Numbered from the stretch's first letter, positions 25,148-34,743 are shown. The stretch is DNA of 64,000 nt from Bacteroidales bacterium (GCA_028282785.1 JANQHE010000021.1:62001-126000), one strand, 5' to 3'. The notes: generated from the letters alone by a model not told the origin. Made by a program: numbers and translations.

Positions 25148-27785
25148 TATCTGGAAAGGGTTACTAATGCTTTTAGCGATAAGTACATTTCATTTCTCGC
25201 TGAACGCACAGGAATCCTTATTGTCGAAGAAAATAACTATTAAGTGCGAGCAATGCACTTTAGAAAAGTTAATCAGTGATGTAACTGAACAAACAAAAAT
25301 AAAATTTGCTTACAGTAGGTCACAAATTAATGTAAATCAAAAAATTACAATAAACTTTAAAGAAAAGGAGGTAGAATATCTATTAAAGGTACTAAAAGAG
25401 AAATATCAGATTAGTTATAAACTTATTGGAAATACAATATCACTATATCCTGAAAAAGCAAACAAACGCCAGGCTAAAATTGTAGTAAGTGGTTATATTG
25501 AGGATAAACTTTCCGGAGAAAGATTAATCGGAGCCAATGTTTATTTTCCTGAAAATTATATTGGTACCGTATCAAACGATTATGGATTCTTCTCTCTTCC
25601 GGTTGGAGTTAATGCAACTGAAATTGTATGTTCTTTTGTTGGATATCAAAATAAAATTATTCCAATAGATTTTTTAAAAGATACATTAATACGGATCGAA
25701 TTGAGCCCAAATATCGAGCTGGAGGAGGTTGTTATTCGTGCAACAAGAGATGAAGTTATTGATAAAAAGATGCCAATTGGGATGATACGTGTTCCGATGG
25801 GTAAAATAGAGTCAACACCTGTAATTTTAGGTGAAACGGATGTTTTAAAAGTTGCACAATTATTACCGGGTGTATCGGAGGGCAGTGAAGGAAATAGCGG
25901 GCTATATATTCGCGGTGGAAGTGCAGATCAAAACCTGATCCTATTGGATGGTATTACAGTATACAATCCTAATCATTTATTCGGATTCTTTTCAGTCTTC
26001 AATGCTGATGCGATCAAAGATTTTAAGATCATTAAAGGTGGATTCCCTGCTCGTTATGGAGGACGCCTTTCATCGGTTGTTGATTTACGTATGCGAGAAG
26101 GAAATATGAAAGAATTTTCAGGAAGCGTTTCCATTGGTTTAATTTCCAGTAAGGCTTACCTGGAAGGTCCAATTATTAAAGACAAAACTTCGTTTTTTAT
26201 TTCAGCACGCAGAACGTATATTGACTTAATTGCCGGAAATCTGGTTAGTAACTTTACCGATTTTGATGAGTCAAGCTATTATTTCTATGATATTAATGCT
26301 AAAATAAACCACAAGTTTTCCGATAAACACAGGTTATACTTAAGTTATTACAAGGGGCGTGATAACGGGGATTCGGAAGATAGAAACGAGGGTAGTGATG
26401 CTAAATTAAAATCAGAAGAAATAAGCAATCTGTCATGGGGAAATTCCATTTATGGATTGAGGTGGAACTGGTTAATGGGCTCCAACTTATTTTTAAATAC
26501 TACAATAGCTTACAGTACCTATGATTATTTAAATGAAGAAATATTTAGAAATCAGTATATTGTTGAAGACGACTGGACCAATAAAGAATACTCAACAGAA
26601 GTGCAGTCGGGGATTGATATTTTTTCTTCCGGTTTAGACTTCAACTGGATTCCATCCGCAAAACACCAGGTCAGGTTTGGAGTTAAATATTTTTACCACA
26701 CATTTAATACCGGAATGGAATCTAAGAAATTTATATCTGCCGATGATACGAATGAGCAGGTTGATGAAGAAGAGAGTATTTACGCTAACGAAGGAAATAT
26801 TTTTATTGAGGATGAAATGCAATTAACATCAAAATTTTCAGCTAACCTTGGATTACATTATTCCGTGTTTTTAGTTAATGACAAAACATATAGTTCTTTC
26901 GAACCCAGGTTATCATTAAAATTTGATGTTACAGATAAAGTCCAGTTAAATGCCGGAGGAGCCATTATGCAACAATATACTCAATTGTTATCATTTTCAA
27001 GAATTACTCTTTCCTCAGATATTTGGGTACCTGCAACTGAAAACATTGTTCCTGCAAAATCTCAACAAGGTTCCTTAGGTGCCCGTTGGTCAATAAATGA
27101 TGCCTGGGGATGCTCTATTGAAGGCTATTACAAAAAGATGACGGATTTATTGGAATATTCGGAAAGTGCTTCGTTTTTCGAAAATGATTCATGGCAAGAC
27201 AGAGTTGAACAAGGTGATGGTGAAAGTTATGGCCTGGAAATTTTAGTTGAACGCAGCAAAGGAAAAATAACGGGGTGGTTAGCATATACTTTAGCAGAAA
27301 GTACAAGGCAATTCGAGAATATAAACAGCGGAGAAGTCTTCCCTTATAAGTATGATAAACGGCATGATTTGAATATTGTTATAGATTATAAATTGACAAA
27401 ACACTGGTCGGTAAATGCAGTGTGGACATATAAAACCGGGAATGCTGAAACCTTAGGTGTTATTAAATATCCGTCGAATTTGGGCTTTTTTGGTGATGTA
27501 AGTACAAGTTATGATGATATTATTTACCAAAAAAGGAATGATTACAGAATGCCTGCTTATCATAGGTTAGATGTTTCGGTTAACTGGAAAAAACAAAGAG
27601 AGAAATTTGAGCATCAGGTATCATTAGGTGTTTATAATGCTTATAACAGGGATAATCCTTATAAGATATCGTTATTTGATGGTTCGGTGCAGGGGCCTGA
27701 TGGTGGGTATACAGATACAAAAGTTATTCAAGAAAAAAGCTTGTTTGGTATTTTACCGGCAATAACATATACAATTAATTTTTAG
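25140..27785 (+). CDS. TonB-dependent outer-membrane receptor with N-terminal signalling domain
   Basis: The ATG at 25140 is preferred to the GTG six bases upstream. Order of parts over 881 residues: signal peptide (cleaved after LNAQ near residue 24); an STN/secretin-like signalling domain near 30-105; a CarboxypepD_reg-like beta sandwich near 115-200; then the TonB plug with GLYIRGGSADQNLILLDG and GFPARYGGRLSSVVDLR; and a long barrel ending in an aromatic strand. The STN domain and linked FecR/ECF genes show it is a transducing receptor that controls its own expression. No SusD-like gene follows; instead there is a DUF4249 lipoprotein. This combination is common in Bacteroidota, and its substrate is not predictable from sequence. 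Confidence 0.93.
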   Translation: MSSIWKGLLMLLAISTFHFSLNAQESLLSKKITIKCEQCTLEKLISDVTEQTKIKFAYSRSQINVNQKITINFKEKEVEYLLKVLKEKYQISYKLIGNTISLYPEKANKRQAKIVVSGYIEDKLSGERLIGANVYFPENYIGTVSNDYGFFSLPVGVNATEIVCSFVGYQNKIIPIDFLKDTLIRIELSPNIELEEVVIRATRDEVIDKKMPIGMIRVPMGKIESTPVILGETDVLKVAQLLPGVSEGSEGNSGLYIRGGSADQNLILLDGITVYNPNHLFGFFSVFNADAIKDFKIIKGGFPARYGGRLSSVVDLRMREGNMKEFSGSVSIGLISSKAYLEGPIIKDKTSFFISARRTYIDLIAGNLVSNFTDFDESSYYFYDINAKINHKFSDKHRLYLSYYKGRDNGDSEDRNEGSDAKLKSEEISNLSWGNSIYGLRWNWLMGSNLFLNTTIAYSTYDYLNEEIFRNQYIVEDDWTNKEYSTEVQSGIDIFSSGLDFNWIPSAKHQVRFGVKYFYHTFNTGMESKKFISADDTNEQVDEEESIYANEGNIFIEDEMQLTSKFSANLGLHYSVFLVNDKTYSSFEPRLSLKFDVTDKVQLNAGGAIMQQYTQLLSFSRITLSSDIWVPATENIVPAKSQQGSLGARWSINDAWGCSIEGYYKKMTDLLEYSESASFFENDSWQDRVEQGDGESYGLEILVERSKGKITGWLAYTLAESTRQFENINSGEVFPYKYDKRHDLNIVIDYKLTKHWSVNAVWTYKTGNAETLGVIKYPSNLGFFGDVSTSYDDIIYQKRNDYRMPAYHRLDVSVNWKKQREKFEHQVSLGVYNAYNRDNPYKISLFDGSVQGPDGGYTDTKVIQEKSLFGILPAITYTINF

Positions 27786-27789
27786 TGAG

Positions 27790-28713
27790 ATGATGAAAAA
27801 AATATATATAGTAGCAATATTATTTACGGTAGTATTCTTTTCATGTGAAGAGGAATCCGATATACAATTTAACCAGTATGTGGTTAACTCATTCTTTTCG
27901 GAAGGTGTACCATTTTTAATACAAACAACAAATACCGTTTCAGTATTTGATACTGCAACTTACTTTTCTATTAAGGATATGGAAGGCGAGCTATACGAAG
28001 ATAGTGAACTGGTTGGGGATTTAGTATTTCAGGATTCTTATGAAAGAGAAGGGTTCCCAAGTGAGGTGCCGGAAGGATATTCAGTTAATGGTTTTACGCC
28101 TCAGCCCGGTAAAGAATATCGTTTTGAATTAAGGCATGGAGAAATTACCATTACAGGATCTGATATTATTCCTGATGCTGTTGATTTTACAATTACTGAC
28201 ACAAGTACAGTTTTAGACGATTATGATTTAATGACCGAGGGGATTGAATGCCTTATTAATTTTAATGATCCTCCAAATGAGGATAATTATTATCTTTTAG
28301 GATATAATGTTACGGATTTTTCCGATACGAACGATGATATTGGTTGGACCCAGGCTTATGGCTGGATGAAATCAGATGACCCGGCAATTGAGAATAGTTA
28401 TTATCAACAGGGGTTATTATTTACGGCTTATCGTTTTATTTTCTCCGATCAATATTTTAATGGTAAGGAATATACCATACCTGTAAGTTTTTTTGTTGGG
28501 CACAATAGCGGCCGAAGAAAAGACTTGAATATTTATTTAATATCGATTAGTGAACAATACTATAAATATGTCACGTCTGCAATTAATCAACAAGAGAATA
28601 ATGATGATTATTATGCAGAACCAACACAGGTATATAATAATATCAGTAATGGTTTCGGAATTTTTGCAGGATTTAGTGTCAGCAAGTATGTAATGGAATT
28701 CGGAGCCAGGTAA
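27790..28713 (+). CDS. DUF4249 surface lipoprotein, partner of the TonB receptor
   Basis: The 307-residue protein begins with a lipoprotein signal (MKKIYIVAILFTVVFFSC, lipobox FFSC) and continues as an Ig-like/beta-rich domain with acidic residues after the cysteine. Family traits are the strand GFTPQPGKEYRFELRHGE near residues 102-119, the D-F-T-I-T linker and the terminal FGIFAGFSVSKYVMEFG. DUF4249 lipoproteins occur right after TonB receptors of the FecR-regulated group and are thought to act as surface substrate-binding subunits in the way SusD does. The gene starts 4 nt after the receptor stop. Confidence 0.88.
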   Translation: MMKKIYIVAILFTVVFFSCEEESDIQFNQYVVNSFFSEGVPFLIQTTNTVSVFDTATYFSIKDMEGELYEDSELVGDLVFQDSYEREGFPSEVPEGYSVNGFTPQPGKEYRFELRHGEITITGSDIIPDAVDFTITDTSTVLDDYDLMTEGIECLINFNDPPNEDNYYLLGYNVTDFSDTNDDIGWTQAYGWMKSDDPAIENSYYQQGLLFTAYRFIFSDQYFNGKEYTIPVSFFVGHNSGRRKDLNIYLISISEQYYKYVTSAINQQENNDDYYAEPTQVYNNISNGFGIFAGFSVSKYVMEFGAR

Positions 28714-28734
28714 AATCAATTTAAATATAAAATT

Positions 28735-28782
28735 ATGAAGTTCTCAGTAGTGGGAACAGGGGGTTTCATGCTTCATTTTTAG
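28735..28782 (+). other. 15-codon mini-ORF before the methyltransferase
   Basis: An ATG at 28735 opens MKFSVVGTGGFMLHF followed by TAG, ending 6 nt before the methyltransferase ATG. The opening resembles the beta-strand/glycine turn of a Rossmann protein, so it may be a leftover gene start or a translated leader. Hairpin-forming arms are also present (ATGAAG at 28735-28740 with CTTCAT at 28771-28776). No direct evidence of expression. Confidence 0.3.
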
Positions 28783-28788
28783 AGAATT

Positions 28789-29523
28789 ATGAGTAAGACA
28801 ACAGTTTCTATAATAAAAATTTATTTAAAAGAGAATAAAAAAAGGATAGATAAAATTTTAAATATTAAGGCAAACAGCCCATACATGAAATACAAAGAAA
28901 TAGCATTGTTGAGGGAATTATTAATAAATCTAAAACCTGAAAAATGCCTGGAATATGGATGTGGATATAGTAGCTTATACTTTCCGAAGTTTTTACCAAA
29001 AAGCGCAACTTGGATGTCCGTCGAACATAACCTTAAATGGTATTCTGAGATAAAGCGAAAAAACAGGAATTCTAATGTTGAATTATTTCATATTAACGCG
29101 AATAACCACAATTATATTGATGAAGGTAAGTATAAAGATTTTATGTCATATGTGAATTTTCCGGAAACCAAAGCTCCATTTGATTTTATTTTAATTGATG
29201 GAATGGCGCGAAATGCCTGTATTGATAAAGCAAAATCGATGCTCTCTGAAAAAGGAGTAATTGTAGTGCATGATAGCAACCGTAATGCGTATCATAGTAA
29301 AATCAAGGAATTTTCTAACTGGATGATTCTGGAAGATTTCAGAAAGAGTGCAGGGGGGGTGGGATTTGCTTCGAATAAAATAAATATTGGAAAATTATTT
29401 GATATTGAGTACCATAGGAAGATCTGGAAAACAGATACTAAAATTTCGAATTTATTCAAATTTAAATTTATCCTATTGAAGCGGGGTAAACCATTTCGTT
29501 TTCAACGATCAATTAAAAATTAA
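28789..29523 (+). CDS. SAM-dependent methyltransferase-like protein
   Basis: The 244-residue protein has a class I methyltransferase core. Motif I CLEYGCGYSSLYF is near residues 56-68, an acidic second strand ATWMSVEHN near 77-85, FDFILIDGMARNACIDKA near 127-144, and GVIVVHDSNRNAYH near 153-166. This pattern resembles the group found in glycan and small-molecule modification clusters (Methyltransf_24-like). The C-terminal 60 residues are basic and predicted helical. The acceptor substrate is unknown. The gene stands alone between the DUF4249 gene and fumC and is followed by two strong hairpins. Confidence 0.75.
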   Translation: MSKTTVSIIKIYLKENKKRIDKILNIKANSPYMKYKEIALLRELLINLKPEKCLEYGCGYSSLYFPKFLPKSATWMSVEHNLKWYSEIKRKNRNSNVELFHINANNHNYIDEGKYKDFMSYVNFPETKAPFDFILIDGMARNACIDKAKSMLSEKGVIVVHDSNRNAYHSKIKEFSNWMILEDFRKSAGGVGFASNKINIGKLFDIEYHRKIWKTDTKISNLFKFKFILLKRGKPFRFQRSIKN

Positions 29524-29543
29524 TTATGCGTTAAAATTTTTTG

Positions 29544-29586
29544 ACGAACATAATTTTAAGATTCGAAATATTAAAATTATGTTCGT
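29544..29586. repeat. 16-bp perfect inverted repeat with 11-nt loop
   Basis: ACGAACATAATTTTAA at 29544-29559 is exactly complementary to TTAAAATTATGTTCGT at 29571-29586. It lies 21 nt past the methyltransferase stop. There is no T-tract directly after it, and a separate classic terminator follows at 29615, so it may be something other than a terminator. Confidence 0.7.
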
Positions 29587-29614
29587 GTTAACAACTCTTT
29601 AAATATTTTACAAA

Positions 29615-29646
29615 AGGTGATTGGTGTTAGCTAATCACCTTTTTTT
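29615..29646 (+). terminator. Rho-independent terminator upstream of fumC
   Basis: AGGTGATT (29615-29622) pairs with AATCACCT (29633-29640), followed by TTTTTTG. It ends transcription from the methyltransferase. Confidence 0.85.
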
Positions 29647-29691
29647 GTAAACTAATTTTAACCTGGCTTGTTTTATCAGAAAAAGAATAAA

Positions 29692-31071
29692 ATGAACAGA
29701 AAAGAATATGATACAATGGGCGAAGTTTTAGTTCCTGAAGAAAAATTATGGGGAGCACAGACTCAAAGGTCTTTACAGAATTTTAAAATAGGCAATGATC
29801 CAATGCCGAATGAAATAATTCATGCTTATGGTTATCTAAAAAAAGCTGCCGCCATAACTAATAATAAACTTGGGGTTTTATCCGATAAAAAAATGAAGGC
29901 TATCGCCCAGGTTTGTGATGAAATAATTGAAGGTAAATTAAATGATCAGTTTCCTTTGGTTGTTTGGCAAACCGGGTCGGGAACCCAAACCAATATGAAC
30001 ATAAATGAGGTTATTTCAAATCGTGCCCATATTTTGGCAGGCAATAAATTAGACGTTGGAGAAAAAATGGTTCATCCGAATGATGATGTGAATAAATCGC
30101 AATCTTCAAACGATACTTTTCCTACCGCAATGCATATTGCCGCAAAAAAAATGATAATTGACCATACAATTCCGGCTGTTATAAAGTTAAAAGATGCTTT
30201 ACTGGAAAAAAGTAACGAATGGGAGAGTATTATTAAAATAGGGCGAACACATATGATGGACGCTACTGTTTTATCTCTGGGGCAAGAGTTTTCCGGTTAC
30301 GTTTCTATGTTGGACCATGGAATAAAAGCTTTAAAAAATACTTTACCACACTTATCGAAAATTGCATTAGGTGGTACGGCAGTTGGAACCGGATTGAATG
30401 CACCGGAAGGTTACTCAGAACTAGTAGCTGAAGAAATTTCCAGCCTTACGGGATTACAATTTATTTCAGCCGAAAATAAATTCAAATCATTAGCTTCGCA
30501 TGATACTATGGTAGAGACACATGGAGCGTTAAAAACATTAGCTGTAAGTTTAATGAAAATTGCTAACGATATTCGTTTATTAGTATCAGGACCGAGAAGT
30601 GGGATTGGAGAATTAAAATTACCAGCCAACGAACCAGGGTCCTCAATAATGCCGGGAAAAGTGAATCCAACACAAATTGAAGCACTTACTATGGTTTGTA
30701 CTCAAGTTATGGGAAATGATGTTACGATTAGTATTGCAGGTTCAAATGGACATTTGGAACTAAATACATTTAAGCCTGTTATTATTAAAAACTTTTTAGA
30801 ATCAGCAAGATTGTTGGGCGATGCAGTAATTTCATTTACTAAAAATACAGTCTGTGGATTGGAACCAAATATCGAAAATATAAATAAGCACGTAAATAAT
30901 TCCTTAATGTTAGTTACCGCTCTTAATACACATATTGGATATGAGAAATCGGCAGAGATTGCAAAAAAAGCATTTTCTGAAAATACTACTTTAAAGAAAG
31001 CAGCCATTGATTTAGGCTATGTTACTGAACACGAGTTTGAACAATGGGTAGATCCAAAAAAAATGATTTAA
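29692..31071 (+). CDS. fumC: Class II fumarate hydratase
   Basis: FumC is the iron-independent, heat-stable fumarase of the aspartase/fumarase superfamily, working as a homotetramer in the TCA cycle. The start is the ATG at 29692, giving 459 residues beginning [15 protein letters not shown]; the longer frame uses a TTG. Signatures are [14 protein letters not shown] near 97-110, [14 protein letters not shown] near 127-140, [17 protein letters not shown] near 183-199 and the catalytic loop [13 protein letters not shown] near 317-329, which carries the active serine. It duplicates the class I fumarase at 21835, and the two enzymes are expected to serve different oxygen or iron conditions. Confidence 0.96.
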   Translation: MNRKEYDTMGEVLVPEEKLWGAQTQRSLQNFKIGNDPMPNEIIHAYGYLKKAAAITNNKLGVLSDKKMKAIAQVCDEIIEGKLNDQFPLVVWQTGSGTQTNMNINEVISNRAHILAGNKLDVGEKMVHPNDDVNKSQSSNDTFPTAMHIAAKKMIIDHTIPAVIKLKDALLEKSNEWESIIKIGRTHMMDATVLSLGQEFSGYVSMLDHGIKALKNTLPHLSKIALGGTAVGTGLNAPEGYSELVAEEISSLTGLQFISAENKFKSLASHDTMVETHGALKTLAVSLMKIANDIRLLVSGPRSGIGELKLPANEPGSSIMPGKVNPTQIEALTMVCTQVMGNDVTISIAGSNGHLELNTFKPVIIKNFLESARLLGDAVISFTKNTVCGLEPNIENINKHVNNSLMLVTALNTHIGYEKSAEIAKKAFSENTTLKKAAIDLGYVTEHEFEQWVDPKKMI

Positions 31072-31126
31072 TAATTGATTCTTAAAATATAGATTTGTTA
31101 AGTTTGCTTCTTTACAAAATGAAGTA

Positions 31127-33085
31127 ATGCAAAAAAATATACGAAATGTTGGAGTCCTGGCTCATGTTGATGCCGGTAAAACAACAATTACCGAACACTT
31201 TCTTTATTTAAGCGGGCAATCAAAAAAACTGGGAAGTGTTGATGACGGAACGGCTCAAACCGATTTTCTGGATGTAGAAAGAGAGCGAGGTATATCAGTT
31301 CGGTCATCAAATACAACATTTTACTGGAAAGATATTAAAATCAATTTGATTGATACTCCCGGGCACGTTGATTTTTCGGCTGATGTGGAAAGAGTTCTTC
31401 GTGTTTTGGATTGTGCAGTTCTTGTAATTTCAGCGGTTGAAGGTGTTCAGGCACATACCGAAACATTATGGACAGCGTTACAAAATCTGAAAATACCTAC
31501 AATTATCTTTATTAATAAAATAGACAGAGCAGGATCGGATACCGAGTTAGTTATTCAGGAAATCCAAAAGGAGTTAACGGATAAATTGGTATTACTTCAA
31601 AAAACTGTTGATGAAGCATCAAATGATGCCAGTATAAAGCCTGTTTGGGACCGTGAAAATTTAAATGAGGATGTTATAGAATTAATTGCCAACTCAGATG
31701 AATCTATTCTTGAAAAATACTTGGAGGAAACAGCCATTACATTCTCTGAGTTAAATGATTCTCTGGTAAAGGCAGTTCGTCGACATCAATTATTCCCGGT
31801 TATGTTAGGCTCAGCTAAAAAATCAATTGGAGTTGAGCAATTGTTAGATGCTATAATACATTATTTACCTGGCCCAAAAGTAGACAAAGACAAACCTTTG
31901 TCAGCCTTAGTTTATAGCATTGCTTACGACAAAATCATGGGTAAAATCGCTAATGTTAAGGTTTATCAAGGAGCTGTTAATAATCGGGAGTTAATAAAGA
32001 ATGTAAGCCAGGAAATTGTTGAAAAAGTAACTCAAGTAAGAAAATTAATTGCAAACAAATTTGAGGATGTAGGAGAAGTTGAAGCCGGAGATATTGCGGG
32101 AATTTGTGGTTTGCAAAGTGCGAGAGTTGGTGATGTTTTGGGTGAATTTTCGGATGTATTGCCTGATGATATTAGCTTGCGAACTCCTTTACTGACGGTT
32201 CAGGTCAGGGCTGATAATGATAAAGATTATGCGGGGTTAGCAGAAGCTTTGCAAGAACTTTCACATGAAGATCCAACCTTAGATTTTGAATGGTTAAAGG
32301 AAGATAAGGAACTTCATGTTAAAATTATGGGTTGGATTCAGATCGAAGTTTTGGAGAGAATTATAGAAAACCGTTTTTGTATAAAGTCCAAGTTCGATAC
32401 TCCAACTGTAATTTACAGAGAAACTCCAAGTACAAAAGGAGAGGGTTTTGTGCAATACTGGATGCCAAAACCTTGTTGGGCGATTTTAAAATTTATGATT
32501 GAACCGGGAGAAAGAGGAAGTGGCGTTGTTTATGAATCTAAAATTAGCGTGGACGATGTTCACCGGAAGTATCAAAATGAAGTGGAACGAACCATTCCAA
32601 ATGCATTGAAACAAGGTATCAAAGGTTGGGAAGTAACAGATTTGAAAATTACATTAATTGAAGGGGAAGACCATGAGATTCATTCACGGCCCGGTGATTT
32701 TATTGTTGCCACTCCAATGGGAATTATGAATGGGCTGGTTAATACCGGAACTACTTTATTAGAACCATTAATATCATTTAAAATTTCTGCAAGCGAAGAT
32801 TTATTAGGAGCTATTACAAGTGACATTTCGCAAATGAGAGGAACATTTGATAGCCCCGAAATGGAAAATGGAAGATTTGTTTTATCCGGAATTTTACCCG
32901 TTGCTACATCACTGGATTTTCCGGTTAGATTAAGTTCTCGCTCGGGAGGAAAAGCAAAAATCTCAACTAAGTTTTATGGTTATCAGGAGTGTGATGAAGA
33001 ACTTGGACAAAAGCGGGAATACAAAGGGATAAGCCCACTGGATACTTCAAAATGGATTTTAAAGGCAAGAAAAGCTTTGCAATAA
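31127..33085 (+). CDS. EF-G-like translational GTPase of the TetM/TetQ group
   Basis: The 652-residue protein has the domain order of ribosomal protection proteins and elongation factor G. The GTPase domain shows P-loop AHVDAGKT (12-19), the switch I region ending ERGISVRSS, DTPGH, and NKID near residue 129. Domains II-III follow, then domain IV with GWEVTDLKITLIEGE and domain V with LLEPLISFKISASEDLLG. Length and sequence fit the Tet group better than EF-G. However, at the domain IV loop where TetM has Ser-Pro-Val (508-510), this protein reads HEIHSRPGDF, so the proline that contacts the drug site is missing. It may be a general ribosome-rescue or housekeeping paralogue rather than a resistance protein. 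It stands downstream of fumC after 55 nt. Confidence 0.85.
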   Translation: MQKNIRNVGVLAHVDAGKTTITEHFLYLSGQSKKLGSVDDGTAQTDFLDVERERGISVRSSNTTFYWKDIKINLIDTPGHVDFSADVERVLRVLDCAVLVISAVEGVQAHTETLWTALQNLKIPTIIFINKIDRAGSDTELVIQEIQKELTDKLVLLQKTVDEASNDASIKPVWDRENLNEDVIELIANSDESILEKYLEETAITFSELNDSLVKAVRRHQLFPVMLGSAKKSIGVEQLLDAIIHYLPGPKVDKDKPLSALVYSIAYDKIMGKIANVKVYQGAVNNRELIKNVSQEIVEKVTQVRKLIANKFEDVGEVEAGDIAGICGLQSARVGDVLGEFSDVLPDDISLRTPLLTVQVRADNDKDYAGLAEALQELSHEDPTLDFEWLKEDKELHVKIMGWIQIEVLERIIENRFCIKSKFDTPTVIYRETPSTKGEGFVQYWMPKPCWAILKFMIEPGERGSGVVYESKISVDDVHRKYQNEVERTIPNALKQGIKGWEVTDLKITLIEGEDHEIHSRPGDFIVATPMGIMNGLVNTGTTLLEPLISFKISASEDLLGAITSDISQMRGTFDSPEMENGRFVLSGILPVATSLDFPVRLSSRSGGKAKISTKFYGYQECDEELGQKREYKGISPLDTSKWILKARKALQ

Positions 33086-33087
33086 AT

Positions 33088-33120
33088 ATCCGTCGGGCGG
33101 ATATAAACCGCTCGACGGAT
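33088..33120. terminator. GC-rich hairpin between convergent genes
   Basis: ATCCGTCGGGCGG (33088-33100) pairs with CCGCTCGACGGAT (33108-33120) with one mismatch over 13 bp and a 7-nt loop. It lies 2 nt after the plus-strand stop and 11 nt from the end of the minus-strand operon, so it can end both. Its base composition stands out from the AT-rich surroundings. Confidence 0.75.
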
Positions 33121-33131
33121 TATGAATTAAT

Positions 33132-33830
33132 TTATTTAGCTTTTCTTATAAAAATATCTCCACTTATGGTTTCAAGGAAAATTCTGGTTCCTCCTTTATT
33201 TAAGCGTTTCGATAGTTCATTTTTTCCATAATGATGATAACCATCGCTTTTTTCACGGTTAAATTCAAAGTCACTGTACATTCCTCCGGTAATAGTGCTT
33301 AACTCGAGGTCGGCATCATAATTGACAGGTAATGACAAATCGATAAAACCACTAATCGTATTAATATCCATTCTTGCATGAATATCTTTAATTTCTATAT
33401 TACCACTAATTGTTTCAATTTCGAGTTTGTTATTTTTTGGAATTTTTACTTCGAAATACAGGTCCATATTTATTGAGCAGTCATAAATGATAGTTCTTCC
33501 ATCTTCTTTATCTTTAACAATTCTTCTGGATCTATGTAAGTCTTTTATGTCTTCAATCTCAGATTCAATCTTTATTCCTGTTGATCTTTGTTTTTGTGTA
33601 AGAGTGAATTTATCATTATCCTTATTATCATTAATATTTACTATAACTTTAACATAAACTTCGTTTTTATCCCAACTTGTAACTTTAATATCTTCAGCAA
33701 ATTGGAAGTCAAGGCTAATTTCATCAGAGTTTGATACCGGGTAAGTTTTCTCGATTACCTTTTGGCTATATACCAGGTTTGAAAACGATATAAGAATAAC
33801 TATAACAAATGTAAATACACTGTTTTTCAT
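33132..33830 (-). CDS. Secreted DUF4097-like beta-repeat protein (second copy)
   Basis: The 232-residue protein has an N-terminal signal peptide (MKNSVFTFVIVILISFSNLVYS). Repeated beta strands follow that build a right-handed helix- or adhesin-like fold: LEIETISGNIEIKDI, MDINTISGFIDLSLP, LELSTITGGMYSDF and IFLETISGDIFIRKA. The T-I-S-G and T-I-T-G turns recur with a spacing of about 20-40 residues. It is the last gene of an ECF sigma operon and a paralogue of the next gene upstream. Members of this family (DUF4097/DUF2807 type) are envelope proteins of unknown role; in Bacteroidota they often follow anti-sigma factor genes. Confidence 0.8.
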   Translation of the reverse strand: MKNSVFTFVIVILISFSNLVYSQKVIEKTYPVSNSDEISLDFQFAEDIKVTSWDKNEVYVKVIVNINDNKDNDKFTLTQKQRSTGIKIESEIEDIKDLHRSRRIVKDKEDGRTIIYDCSINMDLYFEVKIPKNNKLEIETISGNIEIKDIHARMDINTISGFIDLSLPVNYDADLELSTITGGMYSDFEFNREKSDGYHHYGKNELSKRLNKGGTRIFLETISGDIFIRKAK

Positions 33831-33954
33831 GATGTTGTAAATTTAGATTTTGTTAATCGGTGTAGAAAAAGGCTGTTTATGGATTAACTATGAAAGCACG
33901 TTTATCGATAGTTTAAAAACAAAAATTCGAGATTCCAGAAACAGCCAGTTAGAG

Positions 33955-34743
33955 TTATTTTTTGCGCAGATAAATATTATCGTTAATGGTTTTTAGTTTA
34001 ATATCAACCCCACCACCATTAATAGTTCCATTGATTTTCTGTCCGCCACCAATATAACTTAAACCATCTTTTTCCTTCTTATCGAAATCGATATCAAAAT
34101 TCGTAAAGATCTCTCCATTGATCGTACTCATTGCAATATCTGCAGGAGTATTAGCCGGAAGAGAAATATCAATTATTCCATTTGTAGCATGAAGTGATAT
34201 CGGAGAGCTTTGGTTTACCGTTCCAAAATCAATATTTATATCTCCGTTCGTTAAGTTAAGAATAACTGGTCCTGTTACATTTTCCAATGTTATACCCGGA
34301 TTTAAAATGGATACTTCCAATTCACTACTAAAGTTTTTAACTTTTACATCATCATTTGCAAAAGGGCTTCTGTAGTCTAATTTAAAGTTGATTCCTTTCG
34401 GTACTTTGAAGGTATAATAAGCATCTTCCGCTTGTTTACTTGCGCCAACAATTTCAATTACGCTTCCATTCATTTCAACCTGAAGGCCAATGCCGGTATT
34501 ATCTTCAGCTCCAGAACCATATAAAGACTTCAAACCATCGGCTCTTTCCGGTCTTTTTTCAAATTTTCCTGTTTCGATAATTAATTGGGTTCCTGTAGTT
34601 TCCTCGATGCTAATTCCTCCGGAGAAATTCTTTACAAAAACCTGGTTGGCTTGCTTAACATCGTATGTAAATTCTTGCGCGTAGCTTGTACTTATTCCAA
34701 GTATTAAACTAGCTATTATTAAAATTGAATTTATTGTTTTCAT
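33955..34743 (-). CDS. Secreted DUF4097-like beta-repeat protein (first copy)
   Basis: The 262-residue protein opens with a signal peptide ending SYAQE near residue 23. Strand-turn repeats follow, including LTNGDINIDFG, HATNGIIDISLP, MSTINGEIFTNFD and LKTINDNIYLRKK, matching the neighbour at 33132 in layout and in the C-terminal IYLRK/IFIRK ending. It is presumably periplasmic or on the outer membrane. It lies 71 nt after the anti-sigma gene, with a small palindrome (TCTGT...ACAGA, 34780-34795) in the gap, and 124 nt before the second copy. Likely regulated by the ECF sigma factor of the operon; function unknown. Confidence 0.8.
   Translation of the reverse strand: MKTINSILIIASLILGISTSYAQEFTYDVKQANQVFVKNFSGGISIEETTGTQLIIETGKFEKRPERADGLKSLYGSGAEDNTGIGLQVEMNGSVIEIVGASKQAEDAYYTFKVPKGINFKLDYRSPFANDDVKVKNFSSELEVSILNPGITLENVTGPVILNLTNGDINIDFGTVNQSSPISLHATNGIIDISLPANTPADIAMSTINGEIFTNFDIDFDKKEKDGLSYIGGGQKINGTINGGGVDIKLKTINDNIYLRKK

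Noticed and set aside
29668..29691. TTG start for fumC
   Set aside because: Adds MFYQKKNK before the ATG at 29692, which begins the family-typical [12 protein letters not shown] sequence.
31127..33085. Calling the TetM-group gene a tetracycline resistance determinant
   Set aside because: The domain IV loop lacks the key Ser-Pro-Val of TetM, and there is no mobile context. Resistance cannot be claimed from sequence.
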